Counted from the first letter of the stretch, positions 9,338 to 20,034 are shown. The stretch is 64,000 nt of DNA from Opitutaceae bacterium (GCA_016795545.1 JAEUGX010000068.1:1-64000), one strand, 5' to 3'. Translations and numbers: made by a program. Notes: generated from the letters alone by a model not told the origin.

Positions 9338-10522
9338 ATGGCTGTGAAGAAGAGTAGTCCGCTCGACAAGGTGCTCGGCCGGGTCGACCGGCTGGACGCC
9401 GCGGCGCTGCAGACGCTGGTGCAGCGGCTGGCCCGGGAGCGGGCGATGCTCGACACGGTCTTCAACACCCTGCAGGAGGGCGTGCTGGTCATCACCGCCG
9501 ACGGGGAGATCGACTATGCGAACGACGCGGCGGCCCGGCTGATCGGCTTCAACCGCGACGAGGGCGGCGCGCCGGCGACGCTGTGGCGGCTGGTGCCCGG
9601 CCTGCGGGCCTCGTTCGACGAGGCTCCGCCCGGCTCCGGCCGCTCTCCGGTGCTGACCCGCGAACTGGAGCTGAGCTACCCGAATCCGCGCGTGGTGCGG
9701 CTCTACATGGTGCCCTTCGGGCAGGGCCTGGCGGAAAGCGAGGGGCCGCGGTTCGCGGTCATCCTCACCGACATCACGCGCGAGAAGCAGAGCACGGCCG
9801 ACCTGATCGAGAACGAGAAGATCTCCTCGATCCTCCTGCTCGCGGCCGGCGTGGCGCACGAACTGGGGAATCCGCTGAACTCCCTCACCATCCACTTGCA
9901 GCTCATCGGGCGGAAACTGAAGAAGCTGCGCGCGACTCCGGAAAGCGCCTCGCTCGAAGAATCGATCAAGGTCTGCCAGGACGAGGTGACGCGTCTCGAC
10001 GGCATCATCCGCAACTTCCTCGAGGCCATCCGCCCCCGGCCCCCGGACCTGGCCGAGGTGAATATCGTGGAGGTGATCGAGGACGTCCTGCGCTTCCAGG
10101 CCAAGGAGCTCGACGACCGCGGGCTGGCCGTCGAGGGCGAGCTGCCGGCGAGCACGCCGGTCATCATGGCGGACCGGAACCAGCTGAAGCAGGTGTTCTT
10201 CAACCTCGTGAAGAACGCCATGGAGGCCATGCAGCCGGGCGGCAAGCTGTCGATCCGCGTCCGGGCCGACGACGAATCGGTCTTCATTCGGATCGCCGAC
10301 ACCGGTTCCGGCATCAAGACCGAGGACCTGGCCCGGATGTTCTCCCCTTACCACACGACCAAGGTCGGCGGCCACGGACTCGGGCTCATGATCGTCCAGC
10401 GCATCATGCGCGACCACGGCGGCCACATCGGCATCGAGAGCAAGGAGGGCGTGGGCACGGTGGTTACCCTCCAATTCCCGCAGAAGCACCGCCGCGTGCG
10501 GATGCTGCCGAATCCCGCCTGA
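9338..10522 (+). CDS. PAS-domain sensor histidine kinase, NtrB-like, soluble
   Basis: 394 residues from ATG 9338 (ATG 9326 would add four). A short coiled N-terminus precedes a PAS domain (about 40-150; TLQEGVLVITADGEIDYAN). The dimerisation domain has the phospho-acceptor in AAGVAHELGNPLNSL (His 174). HATPase_c boxes follow: N-box FFNLVKNAMEAM, G1 DTGSGI, G2 GGHGLGLMIV. No membrane segment, so it senses in the cytoplasm like NtrB. Its response regulator is not adjacent; the sigma54-type regulator 1.2 kb downstream is the obvious candidate partner. Confidence 0.9.
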   Translation: MAVKKSSPLDKVLGRVDRLDAAALQTLVQRLARERAMLDTVFNTLQEGVLVITADGEIDYANDAAARLIGFNRDEGGAPATLWRLVPGLRASFDEAPPGSGRSPVLTRELELSYPNPRVVRLYMVPFGQGLAESEGPRFAVILTDITREKQSTADLIENEKISSILLLAAGVAHELGNPLNSLTIHLQLIGRKLKKLRATPESASLEESIKVCQDEVTRLDGIIRNFLEAIRPRPPDLAEVNIVEVIEDVLRFQAKELDDRGLAVEGELPASTPVIMADRNQLKQVFFNLVKNAMEAMQPGGKLSIRVRADDESVFIRIADTGSGIKTEDLARMFSPYHTTKVGGHGLGLMIVQRIMRDHGGHIGIESKEGVGTVVTLQFPQKHRRVRMLPNPA

Positions 10523-10535
10523 GGGCCGTGCGGCG

Positions 10536-10877
10536 CTAGGGGACGCGGTTGCCGTCCGTGATCATGACGATCGACTCGGCGTTGACGGCCATCATGTCGC
10601 CCGCGGAAAAGACCAGCAGCAGCACGCCCTTCAAGGCCTGCGCCGTCCGGATGCCTTTGATCGCGATCACCTTCTGGTCGCTCTTCATGTGGATCGTGAC
10701 GCTCTTCAGCGACATCTGCCGAATGGCTTCGGCATAGCCGGCGGCGAGGTCGGCCGCGGGCGTGGGGATGTTGACGATGGTCGGCGCCGGCGGCACCGGA
10801 TTGGCTTCGGGGGCGGGACCGGCGAAGCCCGTGACGGCGAGCGAGGCGGAGAGCAGGAACAGGGTGAACGATTTCAT
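10536..10877 (-). CDS. Small exported protein of unknown function
   Basis: 113 residues from ATG 10877 with a clear signal peptide (MKSFTLFLLSASLAVTGFAG). The mature part has a Pro/Ala-rich linker and then a compact domain containing SLKSVTIHMKSDQKVIAIKG and ending NAESIVMITDGNRVP. No family recognised. The alternating hydrophobic pattern suggests a small beta domain in the periplasm. It is convergent with the histidine kinase gene (13 bp between stops). A second small exported protein gene lies upstream on the same strand. Confidence 0.6.
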   Translation of the reverse strand: MKSFTLFLLSASLAVTGFAGPAPEANPVPPAPTIVNIPTPAADLAAGYAEAIRQMSLKSVTIHMKSDQKVIAIKGIRTAQALKGVLLLVFSAGDMMAVNAESIVMITDGNRVP

Positions 10878-10968
10878 GGGGGGTGGGTGTTGCACGCAGG
10901 ATCGTGCCGGCGAGACTAGGACTTCGGCCGCGCGGGGCGAGCCGGAAGCCCGGGGCCCGAGCACGGCC

Positions 10969-11412
10969 TCACCTCAGGCGAACGGAACCGAGCCGCCGCT
11001 CCGGGTCCTCCGCGGAGCCGTAGTAGACCTCGTAGGCCCCGCTGGGCAGCCCGGCGATTTCGGCATAGTGAAAACGCCCGGCCACCTGGTTCTTCTCGAT
11101 GACCTGGGTGACGACCTCGAGCGTGAGCACGCCCTGAGCGGCCCGGCGGACCTTGATGCGGCGGACGGTCAGGCCGGAATTCGCCAGGGTGGGGGCGCGC
11201 GTCACGGCCGTCGTTCCGGTCGCGTCGTACTCGACCGGCAGCAGGAGCCGGCCTTCGACCAGGACGGGTTCGTTGATCTTGATTCCGCCCGTAGCCTGCA
11301 CGAATTCCCAGCTGCGGGTGGTGGCCGTGAGCCAGCCGACCAGTCCCGCCTCGGCTCCGCCTGCCAGGAGAACGAACGCGAGGATCACCGAGATGCTGGT
11401 TGGGACACGCAA
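10969..11412 (-). CDS. Small exported protein of unknown function
   Basis: 147 residues with a signal peptide (MRVPTSISVILAFVLLAGGAEA) and a beta-rich mature part (ATTRSWEFVQATGGIKI, EGRLLLPVEYDATGTT, then a C-terminal GAYEVYYGSAEDPERRLGSV). No family recognised. It stands 91 bp upstream of the other small exported protein on the same strand, and its promoter must lie in the region shared with the NtrC-type gene. Confidence 0.6.
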   Translation of the reverse strand: MRVPTSISVILAFVLLAGGAEAGLVGWLTATTRSWEFVQATGGIKINEPVLVEGRLLLPVEYDATGTTAVTRAPTLANSGLTVRRIKVRRAAQGVLTLEVVTQVIEKNQVAGRFHYAEIAGLPSGAYEVYYGSAEDPERRLGSVRLR

Positions 11413-11744
11413 TGAACCTATAGTCTCCGCTGGCGGAGAGCGGTTCCGAAATCACGCTCCTTTCAGGCGTGGAACCGAAAAAGCAGGGCCAAGCCCGCCA
11501 ATCCGCACCAGGAAGCACGAAGCAAGCACGCGCAGCCCGGTGGTGCGCCTGACCGTTGTCCGCCAGGGCGGCCGAGAATCCCGTTGCGCGGCCCCTCGCT
11601 TCCGCGCTGCCAGTCAAAATGAGCGGATAAACCCTCTGCGGAATTCAGGTGGAGTCGCCCCGACTCCGCCGGTGATCGACCGGCCTGTGTCAGCTCGTCT
11701 CATTTCCCGTTGACCGGGTCTGGTTGGGTGGGCTTCATGAGTCC
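11413..11744. other. Divergent intergenic region, 332 bp, with inverted repeats
   Basis: No coding potential recognised. It holds the upstream regions of the exported protein (minus) and the NtrC-type regulator (plus). Seen: an interrupted inverted repeat CGGTTC/GAACCG (11441-11446, 11472-11477) enclosing CACGC/GCGTG, a 7-bp hairpin GGAGTCG/CGACTCC (11651-11667), and directly after it a 6-bp hairpin GCCGGT/ACCGGC (11668-11684). None has a T-tract. They may be regulator sites or transcript structure, but nothing identifies which. Confidence 0.4.
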
Positions 11745-13118
<1,374 letters not shown>

Positions 13119-13167
13119 ACGCGGTCCGATCCCGCCGGGCGCGGCCGGAGCCGGCGGGGCTTCCGGC

Positions 13168-14934
13168 ATGAAGAACGCCCAGGAATTCATCCACTGGCTG
13201 GAGCAGGGCCGGGGCGCGCGCTGGCTGCGGCGGGCGGGCGTCGCCGCGGGCGCGCTCCTGCTGACCGTGGTCTTCGCCCACCGCCAGTACCACGGGTTGC
13301 CGACGGAGTTCGTCATGCAGCAGGCCGTCGTCGCGCGGCAGCTGGCGGCGGGCGAGGGGTTCACCACGCCGGTGAACTACCCGCAGACCTTCGCCCTGCT
13401 CGAGGCGCGCGGGCAGCGGTTCGACGAGCGGCGGCCCTACCCGGAGCTGCACCACGCGCCGCTCTACGCGCTGACGCTGGCGGCCGTTTTCGCCGTGACC
13501 CCCGAGAGCGCGTGGCGGCACCGGCCCACGCCGCCCAACGGCTGGCTGCCCGACTACCTGGTGCTGGCGGTGAACCTCGCGCTGTTCTGGGTGGCGGTCG
13601 CGCTCGCGTGGCGGCTGGCCCGCCGGCTCTTTGACGAGCGCGCCGCCTGGCTGGCGGCCACGGCGACGGCCGCCTCCGTCACGCTCTGGCAGCAGACGGT
13701 GATGGTCACGGGCCTGCCGGTGTTCCTCGTCCTGATCCTCGCCCTCTTCAACGTGCTCGCGGGCCTCGAGGAAAGGCTGGAGCCGGGCGCGGCGCCGGTC
13801 CGGCCGGTCGCGCTCCGCACGGCGGCGCTGGGCCTGCTGGGCGGGCTGGTCTGCCTCACGGAATATTCGGGCGGGCTGGTCGCGCTCGTGGTCGGCGCGC
13901 ACCTCGCCTGGCGGCTGCCGGGACGGTTGCGCGCGGTCGGCCTGGGCCTGTTTGCGGCGGCGTTCGTCCTGCCGCTCGCGCCGTGGCTGGCCCGCAACGT
14001 GGCGGTGGCTGGTCACCCGCTGGGCCTGGCTTGGCAGAACCTGGCGCTGAAGGCCGGCGACTCCACGGCCGAGCCCGCGGCGCAGCGCAACACGGCGTCG
14101 GTCGAGCCGCCCGGACTGGACCTGAACAAGCTCGGCAACAAGGGCCTGACGGGCATGGAGAACAACCTGCGGGACCGCCTCTGGTCCGGCGGCGGCCTCA
14201 TGCTGACCGCGTTCTTCGTCGCGGGCCTGGCCTACCCGTTCCGGCATGGCCCGGCGAACCGCACCCGCTGGTGTTTCGCCGCGCTGGCCCTCGTGCTGCT
14301 GGCGGGGCAACCCTACTTCAACTCGGGCGAGAGCCCGCGGCTGCCGGCCTACTACCTGGCGCCGCTGATCATCGTGTTCGGCGCCGGCTTCTTCCTGGTG
14401 CTGGTCGACAGCCAGCCGCAGCTCAGCCTGCACTGGAAATGGGCGGTGGCGGCGCTGCTCTTGCTGCAGGGCCTCCCGCTCGCCCGCGACTGCCTGGAGC
14501 CCCGGCGCATCCACTTCCACTACCCGCCGTATTTCCCGAACCTCTTCATGGAGCTGGAAAAAGACGTCCGCCAGCGCTTCCTGCCCGGCACCGGGGTCGC
14601 GACCGACGTGCCCGCCGGCACCGCCTGGTACGGCCGCATGCGGGTGTGGGCCAAGCCGGAACGCCTGCGCGACTTCTCCCGCATCATCGTCGAACAGAAC
14701 ATCGGCGCGCTGCTCCTCACCCCCGTGACGCTCGACCGCCCGTTCTTCTCCGAACTGGCGGCGCGGACCGACGACGCCATCAGCCTCCAGGACGCAGGCG
14801 GGTGGGGCGGCGTGTACGCCGGCCTGGTCACCCGCCGGATGCCTCCGGCCTTCCCCCTCAGCCTGCCGCCGCAGAAGCTCACGGAGAACATGGTCCTGCT
14901 CGTGAATCCCCAGACCGTCATGCGGGGAAATTGA
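13168..14934 (+). CDS. Polytopic membrane protein, glycosyltransferase family 39-like (putative)
   Basis: 588 residues with about nine to ten membrane segments, a first segment near 25-40, and a large C-terminal soluble domain after about residue 440. Arrangement and length resemble lipid-linked-sugar-dependent (PMT/ArnT/GT39-like) transferases. The first loop contains acidic/aromatic residues (RRPYPELHHAPLYAL), where such enzymes have their catalytic Asp/Glu. No diagnostic motif is certain, so substrate and even catalysis are open. It precedes the beta-barrel and Wzz/BY-kinase genes and may work with them. A GC-rich 8-bp hairpin (13131-13158) without T-tract separates it from the NtrC gene. 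Confidence 0.55.
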   Translation: MKNAQEFIHWLEQGRGARWLRRAGVAAGALLLTVVFAHRQYHGLPTEFVMQQAVVARQLAAGEGFTTPVNYPQTFALLEARGQRFDERRPYPELHHAPLYALTLAAVFAVTPESAWRHRPTPPNGWLPDYLVLAVNLALFWVAVALAWRLARRLFDERAAWLAATATAASVTLWQQTVMVTGLPVFLVLILALFNVLAGLEERLEPGAAPVRPVALRTAALGLLGGLVCLTEYSGGLVALVVGAHLAWRLPGRLRAVGLGLFAAAFVLPLAPWLARNVAVAGHPLGLAWQNLALKAGDSTAEPAAQRNTASVEPPGLDLNKLGNKGLTGMENNLRDRLWSGGGLMLTAFFVAGLAYPFRHGPANRTRWCFAALALVLLAGQPYFNSGESPRLPAYYLAPLIIVFGAGFFLVLVDSQPQLSLHWKWAVAALLLLQGLPLARDCLEPRRIHFHYPPYFPNLFMELEKDVRQRFLPGTGVATDVPAGTAWYGRMRVWAKPERLRDFSRIIVEQNIGALLLTPVTLDRPFFSELAARTDDAISLQDAGGWGGVYAGLVTRRMPPAFPLSLPPQKLTENMVLLVNPQTVMRGN

Positions 14935-14989
14935 TTTGCCACCCTCCTCGGAATCGCCCTAAGTCGGGCGCGACAAACGCCTTGGCCTC

Positions 14990-16165
14990 ATGAACAAACT
15001 TATCCGCCTCGTTCCGCTCACCGTCTTCCTGCCTGCGTTTGCGTTCGCCGTCTATGCGCCGATCCCGGAGCAGGAGCAGGGCAAGGCGCTGACGTACCGC
15101 CTGGGCGCTTCCGCCTACCACGACAGCAACATCTTCGGCGCGGCCGCGGGCGAGATCGACAGCATGGTGTACAACGTCACGGGGGCGCTGAGCTACAACG
15201 GCTCCGTGACCGACCAGACTTTTGTTTCCGGCTCCTATGAGCTGAGCAACGACCACGTGGCCGACCGCCCGGGCAAGCAGAATCTCACCAACCACCGGCT
15301 GGCCGGCCGGGTGGCGCACTCGTTCTCCCAGGCGAGCAACATCGACCTCAACGCGCTTTACCAGATCAACAAGAACCCGGAGTCGCTGCTCTCGGGCACG
15401 ACGCTGAACACGGACCAGTCGCACAAACGCGCGCAGTTCGACGGCCGGTTCACGACCGCGACGGGCCAGAAAACGGGACTGATCGGCAAGTACCGGTTCA
15501 TCGACTTCGCCTACGATGACGCCACGCTCGCCGACAACCTGGACCGATCGGAAAACCTGCTGGGGGTCGAGCTGTCGTACGCGGCGCTGCCCGAGACCAA
15601 GGTGGTCGGCGAGTACCGCTTCCAGACCATTCGCTACGACGACAACACCCCGGTCAAGGACAAGGACTCCCACTTCCTGATGGGCGGCGTCGACTACAAT
15701 CCCGGTTCGCGGACGCTGATCTCGGCCCGGCTCGGCTTCGAGCAGCGGAACCGCGACGCGGGCGGCGACACCACCGCGCCCTTCGTGGAGCTGACGACCC
15801 GCTACACCTACTCCGAGGGTTCGTTCCTCGCCGCCGGCTACACCCATTCCCTCGAGGAGGCCTCCGACACCACCAATTACCTCGACTCCAAGGTCAACCG
15901 GCTGTTCGTGAACGTGCAGCACCGGCTGAGCGGCACGTTCACCGCTTCCGGCTCGCTCACCTACGAGCCCGCGCAGCTCCAAGGCCGCGGCACCGTGCCC
16001 GATGCCGACGAGAAGACCGCCCGCTTCGGCGTCGGCCTCGCCTGGCAGCCCGGCAAGAACTGGACCGTGGCCGGCACCTACGACGTGGACGACATCAGCT
16101 CCGACGTCGCCAATCGCGAACAGAACCGCGACCGCATCGGCGTTTCCGCCCGCTTCACGTTTTGA
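14990..16165 (+). CDS. Outer-membrane beta-barrel protein, polysaccharide-cluster type
   Basis: 391 residues with a signal peptide (MNKLIRLVPLTVFLPAFAFA). The whole mature part is made of alternating amphipathic strands with short turns (AYHDSNIFGA, TGALSYNG, VVGEYRFQTIRYDDN), ending in Phe within SARFTF, as outer-membrane barrels do. This matches beta-barrel porin-2-like proteins found in exopolysaccharide loci. It lies 21 bp upstream of the Wzz/BY-kinase gene and is probably in one operon with it. A role in polysaccharide export or retention is inferred from context only. Confidence 0.75.
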   Translation: MNKLIRLVPLTVFLPAFAFAVYAPIPEQEQGKALTYRLGASAYHDSNIFGAAAGEIDSMVYNVTGALSYNGSVTDQTFVSGSYELSNDHVADRPGKQNLTNHRLAGRVAHSFSQASNIDLNALYQINKNPESLLSGTTLNTDQSHKRAQFDGRFTTATGQKTGLIGKYRFIDFAYDDATLADNLDRSENLLGVELSYAALPETKVVGEYRFQTIRYDDNTPVKDKDSHFLMGGVDYNPGSRTLISARLGFEQRNRDAGGDTTAPFVELTTRYTYSEGSFLAAGYTHSLEEASDTTNYLDSKVNRLFVNVQHRLSGTFTASGSLTYEPAQLQGRGTVPDADEKTARFGVGLAWQPGKNWTVAGTYDVDDISSDVANREQNRDRIGVSARFTF

Positions 16166-16186
16166 CCGCGGCTCCGGCCCAGCCAG

Positions 16187-18343
16187 ATGGCATCATCCCC
16201 GGCTAGCAACGACAGCGCCACGCTGGGCGACTTCGTCGGCTTGTTGCGGCTCCGGAAGTCCCTCGTCTTCCTGATCCTCGCGATCGTGGTGCTGACGACC
16301 CTCGGGGTCACGGCCCTCCTGCCCAAGTGGTACCTCGCCACGGCCAAGATCCGGGTCGAGAAGCCGGAGAGCGAGGTCAAGCTGTTCCAGTCGCAGGCCA
16401 GCAGCTACTACGACCCCTATTTCGTCCAGGACCAGTTCGAGATCATCCAGTCGGAAAAGATCATCTACCCGGTGATCGCCGAGCTGCAGCTCAACTCGAT
16501 CCTGGGCCGGCAGCTGAACGACGGCGTCGACCTGCCGTCCGCCGTCACCTACCGGTACCTGCTCGACAAGATGCTCCGCGTCGAGTCCCGGCGCAGCACG
16601 TCGCTGATCGAGCTCAACGTCTACGCCCGCGATCCCCGGCTGGCCGCCGCCATCGCCAACGCCATCGCGCGGGTCTACGCCTCCGACCGGGTGGCCCTGG
16701 CCACGTCCGACCAGCGCGAGGGCCTCACCCAGCTGCGCAAGGAGCTCGACAAGCAGGAGCAGGCGGTGGTCGCCCAGCGCGACCACGTGGAGAAGCTGCG
16801 CAAGGAGCTCGACATCGCCGGCGTCGACCTCAGCCAGCGCTACACGGACATGGACGTCGAGACCCTGCGCCAGATGCAGAATTCGCTGATCGCGCTGCGG
16901 GTGGACGCCATCGGGCGCAAGACCCGCTGGGAGCGCTTCCGCACCATCCCGCCGGCGGAGCGCCGCAACCTGGTCAATTCGGAGCTGATCCAGGACACCA
17001 ACATCCAGAACCTGCTGCAGGCGTACCTGGTCTCGGACCAGAACGTCACGCGCCTGAAGGCGCGCCTCGGCGAGGCGCATCCCGACCTGATCGGCGCCAT
17101 CGAGAACAGCGCGAAGATCCAGGAGCAGCTCGACCGCCAGCTCCGGGGCTACGAGAGCTCGCTGGAGATGGCCTACAAGGAGGCCGATGCACGCGTCACC
17201 GAGTTGGAGCGCCAGCTCGCGCAGGCCAAGGTCGACCAGATCCTCTCGGCGCGCGAGCGCATGCGGCCGTTCGAGGAGGCCACCACCAAGCTGGAGGACG
17301 AGCAGCGCCTCCTGACCACGCTCAAACTCACACTGCGGCAGCGCGAGATCGACTTCCAGGTGCCGAAAAAGACGATCGAGATCCTCAACACCGCCGAGCC
17401 GGCGAACTTCGCGAGCAAGCCCAACTGGGCGCTGAACACGCTGTTCGCCTTCGTCTTCGGTGCGATCCTCGGCGTCGGCGCCGCCGTCCTGCTGGAATAT
17501 TTCGACACCAGCTTCCGCAACGTCGCCGACGTCGAGACCAAGCTGAAGCTGCCCGTGCTCGGAGTCATCCCCTTCATGCGCGAGCCGGGGGAGGTCCACG
17601 ACCCGAGCTCGCCCGAGGGCGAGCCCTACCGGGTGCTGCAGACCAATCTCAACCTCGCCCTCCGCGCCGGGCAGCCGGCCGTGCTCGTGGTGTTGTCCTC
17701 CGGGCCGGGCGAGGGCAAGTCGACCACGCTGCGGCAGATGGCCCTCTGCATGGCCGCGGCGGGCGAGCGCGTCCTGCTGATCGACTCCGACGTGCGCCGC
17801 CCGACCCAGCACAAGCTGGCCGGCCTGCCGCGCGAACCCGGCCTGACCGATCTCGTCCTGAACAAGGCGGCCTGGACCGAGGCCGTCCGGCGCGACCGCT
17901 CGGGGCTGCTGGACTTCATCCCCGCCGGGGCCGCCGCGAACAACGTGACCCTCAGCCTGCTGTACGCCGGCAAGCTGCGCGAGCTGGTGGCGGAGTTCCG
18001 GGGACGCTACGACAAGATCCTCTTCGATTCGCCGCCGATCATCGGCGTCAGCGACGCGTCCGTGCTGGCCAGCATCGCCGACGGCGCCATCCTGCTCATC
18101 CAGCACCGCCGCAACCCGGAGAGCATGGTCCAGCGCGCGCGCCAGATCATCGAGGGCCTCAAGGTGCCGATCATCGGCGTCGTCCTCAACCAGGTCCCCA
18201 CCGGCACGGGGGAGGACTACGGGTACTACACGAGCAACTACTCCTACTATTCCCACGACAAGGCAGCGGCCTCCGGCCGGACCGAGGGCGGCCGCGCCTC
18301 CGAGCGCCTCGACTTGACCGAAAAAACCAAGCGCCGAAGCTGA
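16187..18343 (+). CDS. Polysaccharide co-polymerase with tyrosine autokinase domain (Wzc/GumC-like)
   Basis: 718 residues. Membrane segment 1 near 30-52, a Wzz-type periplasmic domain with long coiled coil (about 190-380), membrane segment 2 near 415-435, then a cytoplasmic BY-kinase domain. Walker A is SSGPGEGKSTT (near residue 506), Walker A' is VLLIDSDVRRPT, Walker B ILFDSPPI. The tail carries a tyrosine cluster (EDYGYYTSNYSYYSHDK), the autophosphorylation region. It controls polymerisation and export of capsule or exopolysaccharide. No Wza-type exporter or flippase is in the window, so the set here is incomplete. Confidence 0.92.
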   Translation: MASSPASNDSATLGDFVGLLRLRKSLVFLILAIVVLTTLGVTALLPKWYLATAKIRVEKPESEVKLFQSQASSYYDPYFVQDQFEIIQSEKIIYPVIAELQLNSILGRQLNDGVDLPSAVTYRYLLDKMLRVESRRSTSLIELNVYARDPRLAAAIANAIARVYASDRVALATSDQREGLTQLRKELDKQEQAVVAQRDHVEKLRKELDIAGVDLSQRYTDMDVETLRQMQNSLIALRVDAIGRKTRWERFRTIPPAERRNLVNSELIQDTNIQNLLQAYLVSDQNVTRLKARLGEAHPDLIGAIENSAKIQEQLDRQLRGYESSLEMAYKEADARVTELERQLAQAKVDQILSARERMRPFEEATTKLEDEQRLLTTLKLTLRQREIDFQVPKKTIEILNTAEPANFASKPNWALNTLFAFVFGAILGVGAAVLLEYFDTSFRNVADVETKLKLPVLGVIPFMREPGEVHDPSSPEGEPYRVLQTNLNLALRAGQPAVLVVLSSGPGEGKSTTLRQMALCMAAAGERVLLIDSDVRRPTQHKLAGLPREPGLTDLVLNKAAWTEAVRRDRSGLLDFIPAGAAANNVTLSLLYAGKLRELVAEFRGRYDKILFDSPPIIGVSDASVLASIADGAILLIQHRRNPESMVQRARQIIEGLKVPIIGVVLNQVPTGTGEDYGYYTSNYSYYSHDKAAASGRTEGGRASERLDLTEKTKRRS

Positions 18344-18377
18344 GCCGGGGCAAGGCCGGCGGGGACTCCGGCAACGG

Positions 18378-18644
18378 CCCGCGGAACACGCGGAAGACAC
18401 GGAAGGGGGAAGGCTTGGCCTGGAACGCTGGGGGGGCACGAGCAGAACGCGGAGTCTGGCGCCCATCTGCGCCAATGCACGAGCCCTGCCGTGAGCTTGG
18501 CTCAGTCGGGCATGCGGGGGAGGATTGAGTGAGAGCGGGAAGAGCCGATTCGCGGAGTCCTTCCGCCGTCCGCCACGCGCGCCCACATCGGGGCCACCGT
18601 TTCCAGCCCCTTACATTCCGTGTCCTTCGTGTATTCCGTGGGCT
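18378..18644. repeat. Dispersed repeat element with imperfect inverted ends (island 1)
   Basis: The 333-bp space 18344-18676 has no gene that I can support. At 18378-18404 there is GCGGAACACGCGGAAGACAC and continuing bases; at 18615-18644 stands its imperfect inverted counterpart, TTCCGTGTCCTTCGTGTATT followed by CCGTGGGCT. About four in five positions pair. The 17-bp core at 18628-18644 recurs exactly at 24133-24149. Such TTCCGTGT-type units are seen as dispersed intergenic repeats in several environmental phyla. Origin and role are unknown. Confidence 0.6.
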
Positions 18645-18676
18645 CTGGTTAAATTCGACTCGGCCTTCTTTCCGGC

Positions 18677-19336
18677 TTAGATGACCGCAGAGCGCGGTGG
18701 CGGCAGGGCGGCGATCCGGTCCATGATCCGCTGTGCCGCGACTTCGTAGCGCGCCTTGCCGGCGGCGGGGTCGTCGTAGTCGGCGGCGGCGATGGGCGGG
18801 CCGAAGACGATGGTCACCGGCGTGCCCAGGCGGGGCAGGCTCCGTCCCTTGCCGAAGGCCTCGAACGAGCCATACACGCGGCAGGGGACGACCGGCACGC
18901 CGGTCTTGCACGCCATCAGCCCGACGCCGGCCTTCGGTTTCTGGAGCCGTCCGTCCGGCGAGCGGGTGCCCTCGGGAAACAGCACGATCACCCGCTGTTC
19001 TTTCAGCGCCTGGAGGACCCGCTTGATGGCGCCGACGTCCCCGCTGTCGCGTTCGACCGGGATGGTCTCCACCCGGTCAAGCCACCACGAGAGGACCCGG
19101 TTGCTCCAGAGGCTCTTGCGGGCGAAGAAGCGCATCTGCCGGAAGACCTGGCAGCCGACCAGCGGCGGATCGAGGTGGCTGGCGTGGTTCGAAGCGATGA
19201 GGAAGGGCCCGTCGACCGGAAAATTCTCGGTGCCGACCACCTCGCCGCGGAACCACATCTCGTAGATCGAGTGCGCCAGGTAGTGGAAGAAGCCGTAGAA
19301 CGGCTTCATCTTCAGCTGGTCGGGCGTGTGGGGCAT
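18677..19336 (-). CDS. plsC: 1-acyl-sn-glycerol-3-phosphate acyltransferase (PlsC family)
   Basis: 219 residues. Makes phosphatidic acid from lysophosphatidate at the inner membrane. Acyltransferase motif I is NHASHLDPP (HX4D); motif III is PEGTRSPDG, with VETIPVERD between them; a C-terminal VTIVFGPPI strand completes the fold. It is the last gene of a minus-strand run tyrA-aroA-cmk-plsC, 15 bp after cmk. The cmk-plsC pairing is common in other bacteria. Confidence 0.9.
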   Translation of the reverse strand: MPHTPDQLKMKPFYGFFHYLAHSIYEMWFRGEVVGTENFPVDGPFLIASNHASHLDPPLVGCQVFRQMRFFARKSLWSNRVLSWWLDRVETIPVERDSGDVGAIKRVLQALKEQRVIVLFPEGTRSPDGRLQKPKAGVGLMACKTGVPVVPCRVYGSFEAFGKGRSLPRLGTPVTIVFGPPIAAADYDDPAAGKARYEVAAQRIMDRIAALPPPRSAVI

Positions 19337-19351
19337 GGCGCGGAAGAAGGG

Positions 19352-20029
19352 TCAGGCGGTCGCGGCCGGCAGCCGGGTGGCGATCATGGCCGCCATCCGG
19401 GCCACCACCTCGTCGAGGGTCAGGTGGGTCGTGTCGATGTCGGTGGCGCCTGCCGGGCAGGTGAGCGGCGAGGCCTTGCGGGAGGAGTCGATCCGGTCCC
19501 GCTCGGCGATCGAGTCCTGCTGGCCCTCGCGGGCGCGGCGCTTGGCGCGCTCGGCCGGGTCGGCGTGCAGGAAGAAGCGGAAGTCGGCCTGGGGAAAGAT
19601 GACGGAGCCGATGTCGCGCCCTTCCATCACGAGTCCGCGCAGGCCATGGCGGCGGGCGACGTCGGCCTGGCCCCGCTGGTAGCCGAGCAGCGTGCCGCGG
19701 ACCTCCGGCACCGCGGCGTAGTGCGAGACCTGCTCGTTGACGCGCGCGCTGCGGATCTCGGGGCCGGCGGGGCGACCGTCGACCAGCATCTGTGCCGAGC
19801 GCCCGGTCAGCCGGGTGTCCAGGCGCAGCCGGTCCAGCGCGGCGCTCAGGGCCGGCAGGTCGGTCGGCGGCACGCCGCGCTGCAGGAGCTCGCTGGTGAG
19901 CTGCCGGTAGAAGGAGCCCGTGTCGACATGGAGCAGGTCGAAGCGCTCGGCCAGGATCCGCGAGGACGACGACTTGCCGGAGGCGGCCCCGCCGTCGATC
20001 GCGACGATGATGAAGGGTGTCGGCGCCAT
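19352..20029 (-). CDS. cmk: Cytidylate kinase
   Basis: 225 residues from ATG 20029. The P-loop is IDGGAASGKSSSSRIL (Walker A with G-X4-GKS), followed by LLHVDTGSFYRQL, the CMP-binding region EIRSARVNEQVSHYAAV and the GRDIGSVIFPQADFRFFL signature with RD. It phosphorylates CMP and dCMP. The longer in-frame reading to 20125 would overlap aroA and is rejected. It starts 5 bp after the aroA stop, so the two are co-transcribed. Confidence 0.95.
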   Translation of the reverse strand: MAPTPFIIVAIDGGAASGKSSSSRILAERFDLLHVDTGSFYRQLTSELLQRGVPPTDLPALSAALDRLRLDTRLTGRSAQMLVDGRPAGPEIRSARVNEQVSHYAAVPEVRGTLLGYQRGQADVARRHGLRGLVMEGRDIGSVIFPQADFRFFLHADPAERAKRRAREGQQDSIAERDRIDSSRKASPLTCPAGATDIDTTHLTLDEVVARMAAMIATRLPAATA

Positions 20030-20034
20030 GGCGC

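Noticed and set aside
13131..13158. 8-bp GC hairpin between the NtrC gene and the membrane glycosyltransferase-like gene
   Set aside because: No T-tract follows and it stands directly before a start codon; not called as terminator.
16193..18586. 797-codon minus-strand frame opposite the Wzz/BY-kinase gene
   Set aside because: Shadow frame; no motif, and the plus strand encodes a complete co-polymerase.
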